Assembly: GCA_903943955.1 (NCBI GenBank)
Contig: CAJAPZ010000064.1
Span: 1 to 34,562, forward strand
Direction of reading: 5' to 3'
Length of the DNA: 34,562 nucleotides
Source of the DNA: an uncultured Actinomycetes bacterium
GTDB taxonomy: Bacteria; Actinomycetota; Thermoleophilia; Miltoncostaeales; Miltoncostaeaceae
Shown in pieces: positions 9,786 to 17,595 of the stretch (position 1 is its first letter; every line of letters starts with the position of its first letter). The translations under genes and the position numbers were made by a program. Below the pieces are notes generated by a model. That model did no database searches, was not told the origin of the DNA, and saw only the letters and a program-made list of their open reading frames with translations.

Positions 9786-9801
9786 CATCCCATTTCTGAG
9801 G

Positions 9802-10212
9802 ATGCATCCCGATGCGGTCCTGCCGCATCGGGCGCATCCCGGGGATGCGGGACTCGATCTGGCAGCCTGCGCGGACGTTGCCCTTGGGCCGGGGATGCGG
9901 GCTGCGGTGCCCACCGGGTGGGCCGTGGCGATCCCGGATGGCATGGCCGGCCTCGTGGTGCCCCGGTCGGGGAATGCGCTGCGCATGGGGCTGACCGTCG
10001 CGAATGCCCCTGGCCTCATCGACTGCGGGTACCGCGGCGAACTGCAGGTGATCCTCATCAACCTTGGTGATTCGCCGGTTGCCATCGCCGCGGGCGATCG
10101 CATCGCCCAGTTGGTGGTTGTGCCGGTCGCCCTCGGTCAGGTGCTGGAGTGCGACGTGTTGCCCGAGTCAGATGGGCGTGGCACGGCCGGGTTCGGCTCG
10201 AGCGGACGCTAG
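9802..10212 (+). CDS. dut: dUTP diphosphatase (dUTPase)
   Basis: Trimeric dUTPase that hydrolyses dUTP to dUMP, keeping uracil out of DNA and feeding dTMP synthesis. All five motifs are present: HPGDAGLDL, VVPRSGNAL, GLIDCGYRGE, AAGDRIAQLVV and GRGTAGFGSSG. The start is uncertain. ATG 9802 gives 136 residues beginning MHPDAVLP, slightly short; CTG 9796 would restore part of the usual first strand, and an ATG at 9733 would overlap dapL by 53 nt with non-conserved sequence. The stop shares a CTAG with the stop of convergent gatD. Confidence 0.93.
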   Translation: MHPDAVLPHRAHPGDAGLDLAACADVALGPGMRAAVPTGWAVAIPDGMAGLVVPRSGNALRMGLTVANAPGLIDCGYRGELQVILINLGDSPVAIAAGDRIAQLVVVPVALGQVLECDVLPESDGRGTAGFGSSGR

Positions 10213-10982
10213 CCCCGGCGCCCCATCAGGCGCTCACGGCGATCGCCGTGAGCCCGTCCCACCGCCACCGCGTGCGCTGCGATCTCCATGGTGTCGTCGA
10301 GAGCCTTCAGTTCGGTAGCGGAGCCCGTGCGGTGCTCGAGGGCCCAACCGAGAATGTGGTCGGCCAACCACGGGTTGCGTGGCAGCAGGGGGCCGTGCAG
10401 GTATGTGCCGATCGCCCGCAGGCGCGTGCATCCCTCGCCTCCGCTCACCCCGCTGTTGCCGTGCCCCGCGAGTACTGCGCCGAGAGGCGTGGCGCCAGCC
10501 CCCAGCTCAGTGCGCCCCGCATGATTCTCAAATCCGGCAACTTCGCGTGTCTGCCCATCAAGGGTGGCGTTGATAAGCACGTCGCCGATCAGGCGCGTGT
10601 CCCCCGCGATGGTGTCGGCATCGAACAGCCCGATACCGGGCATGCGAGATCCGTCGACGCCGGTGTACCCGTGCCCGGTCAACTGGTAGCCGCCACACAC
10701 CGCCAGCAGCGCCACCCCGTCTTCGACGGCGGAAATGATGGCGTCGCCTTTGCTGCCGGCCAGGTCGTGGGCCACCACGGCCTGATCACGATCCTGACCA
10801 CCGCCCATGTAGATCAGGTCGTATGCGGATGGGTCAATCGTCTCGCCCGGTCCAACCCCCCGGACTTCGAGCCGAAGTCCGCGCCATTCGAGCCGCCGTT
10901 GGAATACCGCGATGTTGCCGCGGTCGGCGTAGATGTTCATCTCATCGGGGTAGAGATGGCACAGCCGCACGTCAGCGCTCAT
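10209..10982 (-). CDS. gatD: Lipid II isoglutaminyl synthase, glutaminase subunit GatD
   Basis: Class I glutamine amidotransferase of the CobB/CobQ-like type (257 residues). It supplies ammonia to MurT, which amidates the D-Glu alpha-carboxyl of lipid II to D-isoglutamine. The nucleophile is C96 in LLAVCGGYQLTGHGY and the catalytic His is H196 in IGTYLHGPLLPRNP. The start ATG at 10982 gives MSADVRLCHLYPDEMNIYADRGN, a typical GatD N-terminus. It overlaps the stop of the upstream methyltransferase gene by 4 nt (ATGA). Unlike the usual murT-gatD pair, a methyltransferase gene separates it from murT. Confidence 0.92.
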   Translation of the reverse strand: MSADVRLCHLYPDEMNIYADRGNIAVFQRRLEWRGLRLEVRGVGPGETIDPSAYDLIYMGGGQDRDQAVVAHDLAGSKGDAIISAVEDGVALLAVCGGYQLTGHGYTGVDGSRMPGIGLFDADTIAGDTRLIGDVLINATLDGQTREVAGFENHAGRTELGAGATPLGAVLAGHGNSGVSGGEGCTRLRAIGTYLHGPLLPRNPWLADHILGWALEHRTGSATELKALDDTMEIAAHAVAVGRAHGDRRERLMGRRG

Positions 10983-11752
10983 GCAGTCGACCCCTGATGT
11001 ACACAGCGCCACACCTGCCGTTCGGACGAATCGGTAAAGCGCTCGCCCCGGAACCCGGAGTGCACGGCAAGCACCGTGAGCCCGGCCGAAGCCACGAGTG
11101 CCTGCACTTCGTCGTACGTGTACAGATGAACCAGATGGCGCCGCTCCACGCGCTGGGTACGCCCAGCCGCGTCGGCACGCTCCACGATCACCCTGAAGTC
11201 GAGGGTATGGCTGGTGCGGTCGATGAGATCGAAGACCGCGGTGTGCACGAGCACATCGCCCGTGACCGGGTCGCGGAAGCGGCCCGTGGAAATGCTGTCG
11301 GCGATGGCCCATTCAATTGCATCCATATCGGGGACTGCGAGGTCGAATATGAACTCGCCACCACGGCGCAGACTCGCTGCCACATGTGCGAAGCACTGCG
11401 CACGGTCAACAGGATCGACCAGCACCTGGAGGGTGTTCATGGGCACGATCACCAGCGCAGCGCCTGTCGGCAGCGCCGCATCCTGCATCAGTCCTTCGAC
11501 GAGCGTGACCCGTGCCGCGGCCGGAGTTCCCTCGGCGCGCTCCTGGAGAACCTCAAGCATCTCGGGGTCGCTATCAACGGCGACCACATCAATGCCGAGC
11601 AGCGCGATGGGGATGGCGGTTCTGCCTGCCGCTGCGCCCAGATCGATGACGGGTCCGCCCAGGCGGGCGGCATGTGCTTCCCAGAAGCCCGCGTCGTCCA
11701 TGTAATGCGCGTGCTCCGCAATAAAGCCACGGGCCGAGCTGATGTCAGCCAC
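10979..11752 (-). CDS. Class I SAM-dependent methyltransferase between murT and gatD
   Basis: Predicted Rossmann-fold methyltransferase (257 residues). Motif I is VIDLGAAAGRTA at about 35-46, with an acidic residue ending strand 2 (VVAVDSD), a post-II segment GLMQDAALP and the motif-IV-like VIVPMNTLQVL. The C-terminal part (HLYTYDEVQALVASAGL) resembles small-molecule methyltransferases. GTG 11752 starts 1 nt after the murT stop and the gene ends in a 4-nt overlap with gatD, so it is in the same translationally coupled operon. The substrate is unknown. The position suggests a link to peptidoglycan precursors, but this is inference only. Confidence 0.85.
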   Translation of the reverse strand: MADISSARGFIAEHAHYMDDAGFWEAHAARLGGPVIDLGAAAGRTAIPIALLGIDVVAVDSDPEMLEVLQERAEGTPAAARVTLVEGLMQDAALPTGAALVIVPMNTLQVLVDPVDRAQCFAHVAASLRRGGEFIFDLAVPDMDAIEWAIADSISTGRFRDPVTGDVLVHTAVFDLIDRTSHTLDFRVIVERADAAGRTQRVERRHLVHLYTYDEVQALVASAGLTVLAVHSGFRGERFTDSSERQVWRCVHQGSTA

Positions 11753-11753
11753 G

Positions 11754-13133
11754 TCAGCCCTCAACCCAGAACTCCGACGCAGCGCCCCGCGCAACCAGAT
11801 CCGCCCTGATGTCGTGCATGGCCGTGTACGTGGGGAGCACTTCCAGACAGCCTCCCGGCGGCACCGCGGCGATCGCAGATGCCAGCGCAGCGCGATGATC
11901 AGGAATCACATGCAGGTGGTCGGGATCGAGACCCCCATAGCGAAAGCGCAGGGCAAGGTCGTGCGCCCGCTCCCCGGTAACAGTGACACTGCTCACGCGG
12001 GGAAGGAGTGGCTCCCAGTCGACATCCCAGATCCACGACACATCCCGACCGTCGGCGATGCGGTCATTCAGCGCCACCAGAATGTGATGGTCGCCCGGAT
12101 CAAGAAGCAGTGTGCGCACGTTCTCGTTGGCCCCCGCAGGGTTCTTGGCCAGGAGCAGCACGAGATCGGTTCCATCAACGACAAGGTGTTCAGCACGGCC
12201 GAATGCGGCGGGAACCTGAGAGATGGCGGCAGCAGCGACATCTGCGCGTATGCCCATTGCCAGTGCACCGGCGAGCGCTGCGGCGGCGTTCAGCACGTTG
12301 TGCAGGCCGGGGACGGTGAGATGCAGGATCACCTCGCCATCAGGTGTGCGGATAAGTGGATCCGACCCGGTGGCACCCCGCAGCCCGGCGTCGATGACGG
12401 CCACATCGAGGGGCGGGCGCGAGCTTCCGCACGCTGGACAGCGCCAGTCACCGAGGTGGCCGAACCACACGTGGTCGTAGGTAAGCGGGGTACCGCACGC
12501 CCGGCATCGCGTGGAGTCGGCAGCGTGCGGGAGGGCGCCGGTTGCCACCGCCGGATCGTCCAGCCCGAACCACAGGCATTCGCGTCCATCGCCCAGCGCA
12601 GCGATCGCCGGGTCATCGGCGGCCAGGACGAGGCGGGGAAGAGCACCGGGCGCCAGCAGCATTGCCTGCCACCGCTCGGCGATGGCCTCGAGCTCCCCAT
12701 GCCGGTCCAGCTGGTCGCGAAAGAGGTTCATCAGCACGATTGCCCGTGGATGCACACGCGCCATCACGGCCGGCAGTGCCGCCTCGTCGCACTCAAACAG
12801 CCCGCACGCCGTGTCCGGCCGGGCCGGGCGCGCCCCGACGAGGGCCGCGGCCACGCCTGAGAGCAGGTTGGCTCCGGCAGCGTTGGTGATGACCTCGGCG
12901 CCATCGGCCCGAAGGGCACCGCCAAGCATGCGGGTGGTGGTCGTCTTCCCATTGGTTGCCGATACGAGGATGCTGCCGCCGCCTAGTCGGTCGGCGATCG
13001 TGTCCACGGCGCGGGGGTTGATGCGCAGGAGCACCACTCCAGGCACCGAGGTGCCACCACCACGGCCCATCGCTCGGGATGCCCGCCCGGCGGCGCGGGC
13101 AATGGCGGCGGATCCGGAGGCCACGATGTTCAC
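11754..13133 (-). CDS. murT: Lipid II isoglutaminyl synthase, Mur ligase subunit MurT
   Basis: Mur-ligase-family ATPase (459 residues) that activates D-Glu of lipid II for amidation with ammonia from GatD. The ATP loop SATNGKTTTT is at about 58-67. A four-cysteine zinc ribbon, C209/C212 and C231/C234 (CRACG...CPACG), is inserted in the central domain, a hallmark of MurT. The central signature LFRDQLDRHGE is at about 136-146. The C-terminal DUF1727 domain contains LLLAKNPAGANENVRTL. The GTG start at 13133 overlaps the rpiA stop (GTGA). The whole rpiA-murT-methyltransferase-gatD run is coupled. Confidence 0.94.
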   Translation of the reverse strand: MNIVASGSAAIARAAGRASRAMGRGGGTSVPGVVLLRINPRAVDTIADRLGGGSILVSATNGKTTTTRMLGGALRADGAEVITNAAGANLLSGVAAALVGARPARPDTACGLFECDEAALPAVMARVHPRAIVLMNLFRDQLDRHGELEAIAERWQAMLLAPGALPRLVLAADDPAIAALGDGRECLWFGLDDPAVATGALPHAADSTRCRACGTPLTYDHVWFGHLGDWRCPACGSSRPPLDVAVIDAGLRGATGSDPLIRTPDGEVILHLTVPGLHNVLNAAAALAGALAMGIRADVAAAAISQVPAAFGRAEHLVVDGTDLVLLLAKNPAGANENVRTLLLDPGDHHILVALNDRIADGRDVSWIWDVDWEPLLPRVSSVTVTGERAHDLALRFRYGGLDPDHLHVIPDHRAALASAIAAVPPGGCLEVLPTYTAMHDIRADLVARGAASEFWVEG

Positions 13134-13789
13134 GCGGCGGTCGTCACCGATCCATCGCCGTGCCCGATGAGGACATCATCAAGCACCAGGTGGAACAGCC
13201 CGTGGTCCAGCACTCCCGGAAGCGCCCGCACCCGATCGGCCAGCTGCTGCCAATCGGTCCCTGGTGGCACGGTCAGGTCAACGAGCACCATGCCGTCATC
13301 GCTCGGGGCCGTGCGGGTGACGGGTGCCAGGTCGGCCAGTTGCGCCACGACGCGTGTTGCGGCGAATGGCACCACTGCAATGGGCAGCAGACCCCACTCG
13401 TCCAGCGACCCCACGATCTTCGGGGGGTCGACCAACACGATGAATCGGGGGGACGATTCGGCGAGTACCCGTTCACGCACCATCGCCCCTCCCGCGCCCT
13501 TGACGCACAGACCGCTCGGGTCGATGGCATCAGCGCCGTCGAATGCGAGGTCGAGCGGACCATCGGGGAGCCCGATGACGATGCCGGCCTCTCGGGCGGC
13601 TTCCTCACTGCGAGGTGATGTGGGCACGCCCACGATCAGGAGGCCTTCCGTACGCACACGCTCCCCAAGCGCATGGATTCCCGCTGTGGCGGCCCGTCCG
13701 GTACCGAGACCGACCCGCATCCCGGTGGTCACCAGGGATGCGCAAGCGGCACCCGCTGCGGCCCACGCCGTCTCTCGATCATTCGACAT
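13130..13789 (-). CDS. rpiA: Ribose-5-phosphate isomerase A
   Basis: Interconverts ribose-5-phosphate and ribulose-5-phosphate in the pentose phosphate pathway. It has 219 residues. Seen: the phosphate-binding GLGTGRAATAGI, FDGADAIDP (family DGADEID), KGAGGAMVRERVLA with the catalytic Glu, and the terminal GVLDHGLFHLVLDDVLIG. The start ATG 13789 (MSNDRETAWAAAG) is chosen over the longer frame to 13879, which would run into the divergent hydrolase gene. A TACCCT -10 element ends 6 nt upstream. It leads the cell-wall gene cluster; the metabolic reason for that pairing is not evident. Confidence 0.92.
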   Translation of the reverse strand: MSNDRETAWAAAGAACASLVTTGMRVGLGTGRAATAGIHALGERVRTEGLLIVGVPTSPRSEEAAREAGIVIGLPDGPLDLAFDGADAIDPSGLCVKGAGGAMVRERVLAESSPRFIVLVDPPKIVGSLDEWGLLPIAVVPFAATRVVAQLADLAPVTRTAPSDDGMVLVDLTVPPGTDWQQLADRVRALPGVLDHGLFHLVLDDVLIGHGDGSVTTAA

Positions 13790-13795
13790 ATCGCA

Positions 13796-13801
13796 AGGGT
13801 A
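13796..13801 (-). promoter_or_regulatory. candidate -10 element for the rpiA-murT operon
   Basis: TACCCT (TAnnnT, minus strand) ends 6 nt before the rpiA ATG. The whole divergent spacer is only 28 bp, so the rpiA operon transcript is probably leaderless and its -35 region lies inside the opposing gene. Confidence 0.4.
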
Positions 13802-13817
13802 TGCGAGACTCGCTGCG

Positions 13818-14732
13818 ATGGACGCGCACCCCGGGGACATCCTCCAGATCGACACGCTGCTCGCTGGTATTCCGGGCATGACCAGCGTGCAACTCGTGCG
13901 TGGCGAATCGCCTGCGCTGATCGACTGCGGCGCGCAGACGACCGTGGATGTCGTTCGCCGCGAACTGGCACACGCCGGGCTCGGGCCCGATGACCTCGCC
14001 TGGCTGGTCCTTACCCATATTCATCTTGACCACTGCGGTGCCGTGGGCGATCTCAGCGCGGCATTTCCCAGCGCAACGGTGGTCGTGCACCCGCGGGGCG
14101 CCCGGCACCTTGTGGAGCCGGATCGCCTTGTGCAAGCAACCGCAGACGTATTTGGGCGGCTTGCGCCTGTGGTCGGCGGGCTCGCCGCGGTGGATGCCGA
14201 CCGAATCGTGGTGGCCGAGGATGGCCATATCATCCCGATCGGTCCGGATCGGTCGCTCAGGGTGGTGTGGGCCCCTGGGCATGCCCGCCACCATATGGCG
14301 CTGCTGGACGAACGCGACGGCATCCTCTTTGCCGGCGACGCAGTCGGCCTCCAACTGGGTGGAGGGGATCTCTACCCGTCGATTCCCCCACCGGAGTACG
14401 ACCTCGGTGCAGCGCTCACCTCGTTGGATGTGCTCGAGGCTCTCGCGCCGGAGCGTGTGTACGTGAGCCACTCGGGCCCGGTCGCCGATGCGGGTGAGGC
14501 TTTTGATCAAGCGCGCCGGTCGCAGACAGCCCTCGGTGAGGCCGCGCGGGCGTCATGGGCTGTGGCACCCGGGGATGATCAGGCGCTCGGGCGTGCAATC
14601 GAGGCGGCGTGGCCCTCCGCAGGTGCGCTCTCCACACCCGAGAGCATCGCCCGCTGGACAGCGCTCAACTGGCTCGATAACAACGTTCCCGGCCTCGTGG
14701 CGATGGTGCAGCGGGAGGCTGGGGCCGCATGA
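13818..14732 (+). CDS. Metallo-beta-lactamase-fold hydrolase
   Basis: Predicted two-metal hydrolase (304 residues). The HxHxDH motif is THIHLDHCG (H67, H69, D71, H72). The further ligands are the His in WAPGHARHH, the Asp in LFAGDAVG and the His in VYVSHSGP, completing the glyoxalase-II-like set. A helical C-terminal domain of about 80 residues follows. No signal peptide, so cytoplasmic. The substrate is unknown. ATG 13818 begins just before the conserved fold; the long open frame upstream to 13167 is antisense to rpiA. The stop overlaps the next gene's ATG (ATGA), coupling it to an NrtR-like regulator. Confidence 0.85.
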   Translation: MDAHPGDILQIDTLLAGIPGMTSVQLVRGESPALIDCGAQTTVDVVRRELAHAGLGPDDLAWLVLTHIHLDHCGAVGDLSAAFPSATVVVHPRGARHLVEPDRLVQATADVFGRLAPVVGGLAAVDADRIVVAEDGHIIPIGPDRSLRVVWAPGHARHHMALLDERDGILFAGDAVGLQLGGGDLYPSIPPPEYDLGAALTSLDVLEALAPERVYVSHSGPVADAGEAFDQARRSQTALGEAARASWAVAPGDDQALGRAIEAAWPSAGALSTPESIARWTALNWLDNNVPGLVAMVQREAGAA

Positions 14733-15391
14733 GGGTCCAGGTGGAGGTTGCGGTATTCACGGTGCGAAGCGGAGCGCTTCAGGTGCTTCTCGCGCGCGGT
14801 CCCGGTGGGGCGTGGCTGCTTCCGGCCGGGGATACGGCCTCGGATGAATCGCTCGATCATGTCGCCGCCGCGGCCGCCCGCGATATCGCTGGCCTGCGGG
14901 GCATCTCAATGGAGCAGCTCTTCACCTTCGACCGCCTGCCGGACGCCGTGAGCGTGGCGTACCTCGCGCTGATCGATGCGGGCCGCCATCCGCTGGCCCC
15001 GGGTCCCGGTGCCGTGGAGGTGCGGTGGTTTGCTCACGACGACCTGCCGGTGCTTGCCGACGGTGAGGATGCAGTTGTGGCATATGGCCTTGCCCGGCTC
15101 CGCGCCAAGACCGCCTACGCACCCGTTGCAGTCAACCTGCTTCCCGAGATGTTCACACTGGGGGAGATGCAGGCGGTGTACGAGGCACTGCTCGGGCGGG
15201 AGCTTGACTCGCGCAACTTCCGTCGGGATGTGCTTGCTGCCGGGGTCGTTGATAAGTCGGGGGAAGTGCGCGCAGAGGGGCGTGGACGTCCCGCGCGTCT
15301 GTACCGCTCTGCCGGAGGGCACTTTGCGGTTGATGCACGCGAGCGTCGCGCGGCACGCCAGATCTCGTCCGGTGACGATCCGCCCTCCTGA
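14729..15391 (+). CDS. NrtR-like transcriptional regulator with degenerate Nudix domain
   Basis: 220 residues. The N-terminal half is Nudix-like: G-x5-E is seen in GDTASDE, but the catalytic REUxEE is replaced by RDIAGL and three extra residues precede it, so hydrolase activity is unlikely. The C-terminal half (about 130-200) has the winged helix-turn-helix typical of NrtR: LLPEMFTLGEMQAVYEALLG, DSRNFRRDVLAAGVV and GRGRPARLYR. NrtR proteins sense ADP-ribose-type ligands and repress NAD-metabolism genes. The target here is unknown; by position it may control the coupled hydrolase or the downstream genes. The ATG overlaps the hydrolase stop by 4 nt. Confidence 0.85.
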   Translation: MRVQVEVAVFTVRSGALQVLLARGPGGAWLLPAGDTASDESLDHVAAAAARDIAGLRGISMEQLFTFDRLPDAVSVAYLALIDAGRHPLAPGPGAVEVRWFAHDDLPVLADGEDAVVAYGLARLRAKTAYAPVAVNLLPEMFTLGEMQAVYEALLGRELDSRNFRRDVLAAGVVDKSGEVRAEGRGRPARLYRSAGGHFAVDARERRAARQISSGDDPPS

Positions 15392-15440
15392 TGGGACCAT
15401 CCGCCCCCGCCCGGGCGCCCAAGCGCACCGAGTCCCGTGG

Positions 15441-15446
15441 TAGCCT
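15441..15446 (+). promoter_or_regulatory. candidate -10 element of the 80-residue membrane protein
   Basis: TAGCCT (TAnnnT) lies 35 nt before ATG 15482, giving a leader of about 28 nt with a GGAGG site at 15473-15477. Confidence 0.35.
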
Positions 15447-15481
15447 CATCGTCGTTCGGCAATCAGTTGCACGGAGGATTC

Positions 15482-15724
15482 ATGGGGCACGCGACGGACG
15501 ACGACGACCTCCCGCAGGCGTGGCCCTTCACGCTCGCCGGCGTCTTTTTGACGCTTGGGATCGTGTGGTTCTGCCTCGGGTTTGCCGTGCACGACGCCGG
15601 CAAATCGCTCTGGGGTCACTACTCGGTGTGGTGGGCCTGCGTGCTGGTGGCATTGGCGCTGGTGATTGGCGGCGGTATCTGGAACACCCTGCGCTCGCGC
15701 CGCCGCACCGCAGCGCAGCACTGA
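15482..15724 (+). CDS. Small two-helix membrane protein of unknown function
   Basis: 80 residues: an acidic N-terminus (GHATDDDDLPQ), two predicted transmembrane helices at about 14-36 and 46-68, and a basic C-terminus (RSRRRTAAQH). By the positive-inside rule the C-terminus is probably cytoplasmic. ATG 15482 is chosen because a perfect GGAGG lies 4 nt upstream; the longer frame from GTG 15437 lacks such a site and overlaps the predicted promoter. It lies between the regulator and yqgE on the same strand, 16 nt before yqgE. I do not recognise the family. Confidence 0.75.
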   Translation: MGHATDDDDLPQAWPFTLAGVFLTLGIVWFCLGFAVHDAGKSLWGHYSVWWACVLVALALVIGGGIWNTLRSRRRTAAQH

Positions 15725-15740
15725 CGCCAAGGCGTCTCTC

Positions 15741-16301
15741 GTGACCGCGCCGCGCTGGCGCCGTGGTCGGCTGCTCGTCGCCGCATCCCATCTGGACGAC
15801 GACCCCAACTTTCGCCGGGCGGTGGTGCTCGTGCTTGAGCACGCCGATGAGGGTGCACTCGGCATCGTGCTGAACCACCCGATGGAGGTGCGGGCCAGCG
15901 AGGCGCTGCCTGAGCCGCTGTCGGAGATCATCACCGATGGGTCGTCCGTACATCGGGGTGGTCCGGTGCAGCCCGGAACAGTCATCGTGCTGGCCGACTT
16001 TGACGACACTGCGACCGCTGGCGGCATCACCTTCGATACGGTCGGCATCCTTGACCCGGATGCGGCGGAGGAGAACGGCACCGCAGGGGTGCGGCGGGCT
16101 CGCGCGTTCGGTGGGTATTCGGGCTGGGGTGGCGGCCAACTCGAGGGGGAGATCGAGGCGGACGCCTGGATCGACGCCCAGCCAGTGGCCGACGACGTAT
16201 TCACGGACGACCCCGAGGGCCTCTGGCGCGTGGTGCTCGAACGCACCGGTGCTTCGTATCGACTGATGGCCTCCGCACCGGAGGACCCGCTGCTCAACTA
16301 G
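15741..16301 (+). CDS. yqgE: YqgE/AlgH family protein (UPF0301)
   Basis: 186 residues. The family signature is clear: GRLLVAASHLDDDPNFRRA, VVLVLEHADEGALGIVLNHP, VHRGGPVQPG, then YSGWGGGQLEGEIEADAW and a C-terminal DVFTDDPEGLWRVVLE. The molecular role of this widespread family is not established. GTG 15741 is the start closest to the conserved GRLLVA block; the open frame upstream overlaps the preceding membrane-protein gene. It is convergent with rpoD, with only 30 bp between stops and no clear terminator. Confidence 0.92.
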   Translation: MTAPRWRRGRLLVAASHLDDDPNFRRAVVLVLEHADEGALGIVLNHPMEVRASEALPEPLSEIITDGSSVHRGGPVQPGTVIVLADFDDTATAGGITFDTVGILDPDAAEENGTAGVRRARAFGGYSGWGGGQLEGEIEADAWIDAQPVADDVFTDDPEGLWRVVLERTGASYRLMASAPEDPLLN

Positions 16302-16331
16302 CGCAGGGGTCCCCAGATGCGGCGGTGATTA

Positions 16332-17417
16332 TCAGGAGAGGCGGTTTGCCTCGGCCATACTCGAAAGCTTCTGCAGCGACTGGTGCTCCACCTGTCGGAT
16401 GCGCTCACGGGTGACGTTGAACATGCGGCCGAGCTCATCGAGGGTGCGCGGCTTCTCGCCACCCAGGCCGTAGCGCAGCTCAAGTACGCGGCGTTCGCGG
16501 TACGACAGCTGGTCGAGCACATCACGCAGGGCCTCATCGCGCAGCGACTGCTCTGCAGCCATCTCGGGAGCGATGCTGGTCTCGTCGGCGAGGAAGCGTC
16601 CAAACTCAGACTCCTCGTCCTCGCCCACGGGCTTCTCGAGCGACACGATCGGCTGCGCGCTGCGGAGGATGTCCTCAACCTCTGCAGCGGGGAGGCCGGC
16701 AACTGCACCGATCTCCTCAGCGGTGGGCTCGCGGCCGAGCTGGCCCACGAGTGTGCGCTCGGCGCGGCTGATCTGGTTGAGCTTCTCAACCACGTGCACG
16801 GGGATGCGGATGGTGCGGCCCTTGTCGGCCAGCGCGCGGGTGACGGCCTGACGGATCCACCAGGTGGCATACGTGGAGAACTTGAAGCCACGGCGCCAGT
16901 CGAACTTTTCGACTGCGCGCACCAGGCCGAGGGTGCCCTCCTGGATCAGGTCCAGGAATGGCAGGCCGCGCCCGCGGTAGCCCTTGGCGATTGACACGAC
17001 AAGACGGAGGTTGGCTTCAACCATCTGCGTCTTGGCGGTCTGATCGCCCAGCTCAATGCGCTTGGCGAGGTCAACTTCCTGTGCGGCGGTGAGCAGCGGT
17101 ACGCGCCCGATGTCCTTCAGGAACAACTGAAGCGCATCGGTCGTGACCTCAACCTGCGTCTGGCGGCGCGGGCGGTCGGCCTGCTCGGCGATCTCCGCCA
17201 TGCGGGACGCGGCCTCGGTGGGCTCGAGCAACTCGATCCCGGCCTCGTCGAGTTGCTGGTAGATGTCTTCTGCCATTCCGGCATCGACACCAAGTGCGTC
17301 CAGCATCTCGGCGACGTCTTCGATGGAGAGGAACCCAACGTCCTGGCCGCGCTGGAGAAGAGTGCGGAACTCACCGTGATCGATGAGCTCGGCGAGTTGC
17401 ATGAGTGAGGTGGTCAT
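16332..17417 (-). CDS. rpoD: RNA polymerase principal sigma factor RpoD/SigA
   Basis: Sigma-70 group 1 protein of 361 residues. A short acidic region 1.1-like domain occupies about 1-75. Region 1.2 starts near 92 ([19 protein letters not shown]). Region 2 has [39 protein letters not shown] and [16 protein letters not shown] for core binding and -10 recognition. Region 3 follows, and region 4 has the [21 protein letters not shown] helix-turn-helix for -35 binding. ATG 17417 has GGAG 5 nt upstream. The 178-nt upstream region holds a -10 element and three successive hairpins. It is the only sigma factor here and, by the intact region 1.2-4 set, is probably the housekeeping one. Confidence 0.95.
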   Translation of the reverse strand: MTTSLMQLAELIDHGEFRTLLQRGQDVGFLSIEDVAEMLDALGVDAGMAEDIYQQLDEAGIELLEPTEAASRMAEIAEQADRPRRQTQVEVTTDALQLFLKDIGRVPLLTAAQEVDLAKRIELGDQTAKTQMVEANLRLVVSIAKGYRGRGLPFLDLIQEGTLGLVRAVEKFDWRRGFKFSTYATWWIRQAVTRALADKGRTIRIPVHVVEKLNQISRAERTLVGQLGREPTAEEIGAVAGLPAAEVEDILRSAQPIVSLEKPVGEDEESEFGRFLADETSIAPEMAAEQSLRDEALRDVLDQLSYRERRVLELRYGLGGEKPRTLDELGRMFNVTRERIRQVEHQSLQKLSSMAEANRLS

Positions 17418-17528
17418 CCGTCTCCGGTGTGGTTCCCGGCGTAATGCCGGGGGATCTCGCCTCGGCGTATCGGGAGAATCCCGTACGCCCCGTTCTCCTG
17501 CTGTTGTCGTCGGGAACCGACGACAACC
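17418..17528 (-). promoter_or_regulatory. structured 5' leader of rpoD with three hairpins
   Basis: From the predicted start near 17528, the minus-strand RNA contains three hairpins. The first, at 17527-17503, has an 11-bp perfect stem GTTGTCGTCGG/CCGACGACAAC with UUC loop. The second, at 17489-17464, has an 11-bp stem with one bulge and UUC loop. The third, at 17451-17435, has a 6-bp stem CCCGGC/GCCGGG with AUUAC loop. A GGAG ribosome site and the ATG follow. The first hairpin would sit at the extreme 5' end. None has a U-run, so they are not obvious terminators. Function unknown. Confidence 0.55.
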
Positions 17529-17534
17529 TCACTC

Positions 17535-17540
17535 ACTCTA
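17535..17540 (-). promoter_or_regulatory. candidate -10 element of rpoD
   Basis: TAGAGT (TAnnnT, minus strand) puts the transcript start near 17528, immediately before the first leader hairpin. The -35 region (TTCGTC-like) is weak. Confidence 0.4.
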
Positions 17541-17595
17541 GGCGCCCCGGCGGGGTGACGAAAGTGGCGCGAGGCGTGTCGTTCGTGCTAGGCGG

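Noticed and set aside
13167-13817. N-terminal extension of the metallo-hydrolase frame
   Set aside because: It is antisense to rpiA and shows no conserved domain; ATG 13818 begins the fold.
16302-16331. GGGGTCCCC palindrome between yqgE and rpoD as a bidirectional terminator
   Set aside because: It has no loop space and no T-run, so it is too short to support a terminator call.
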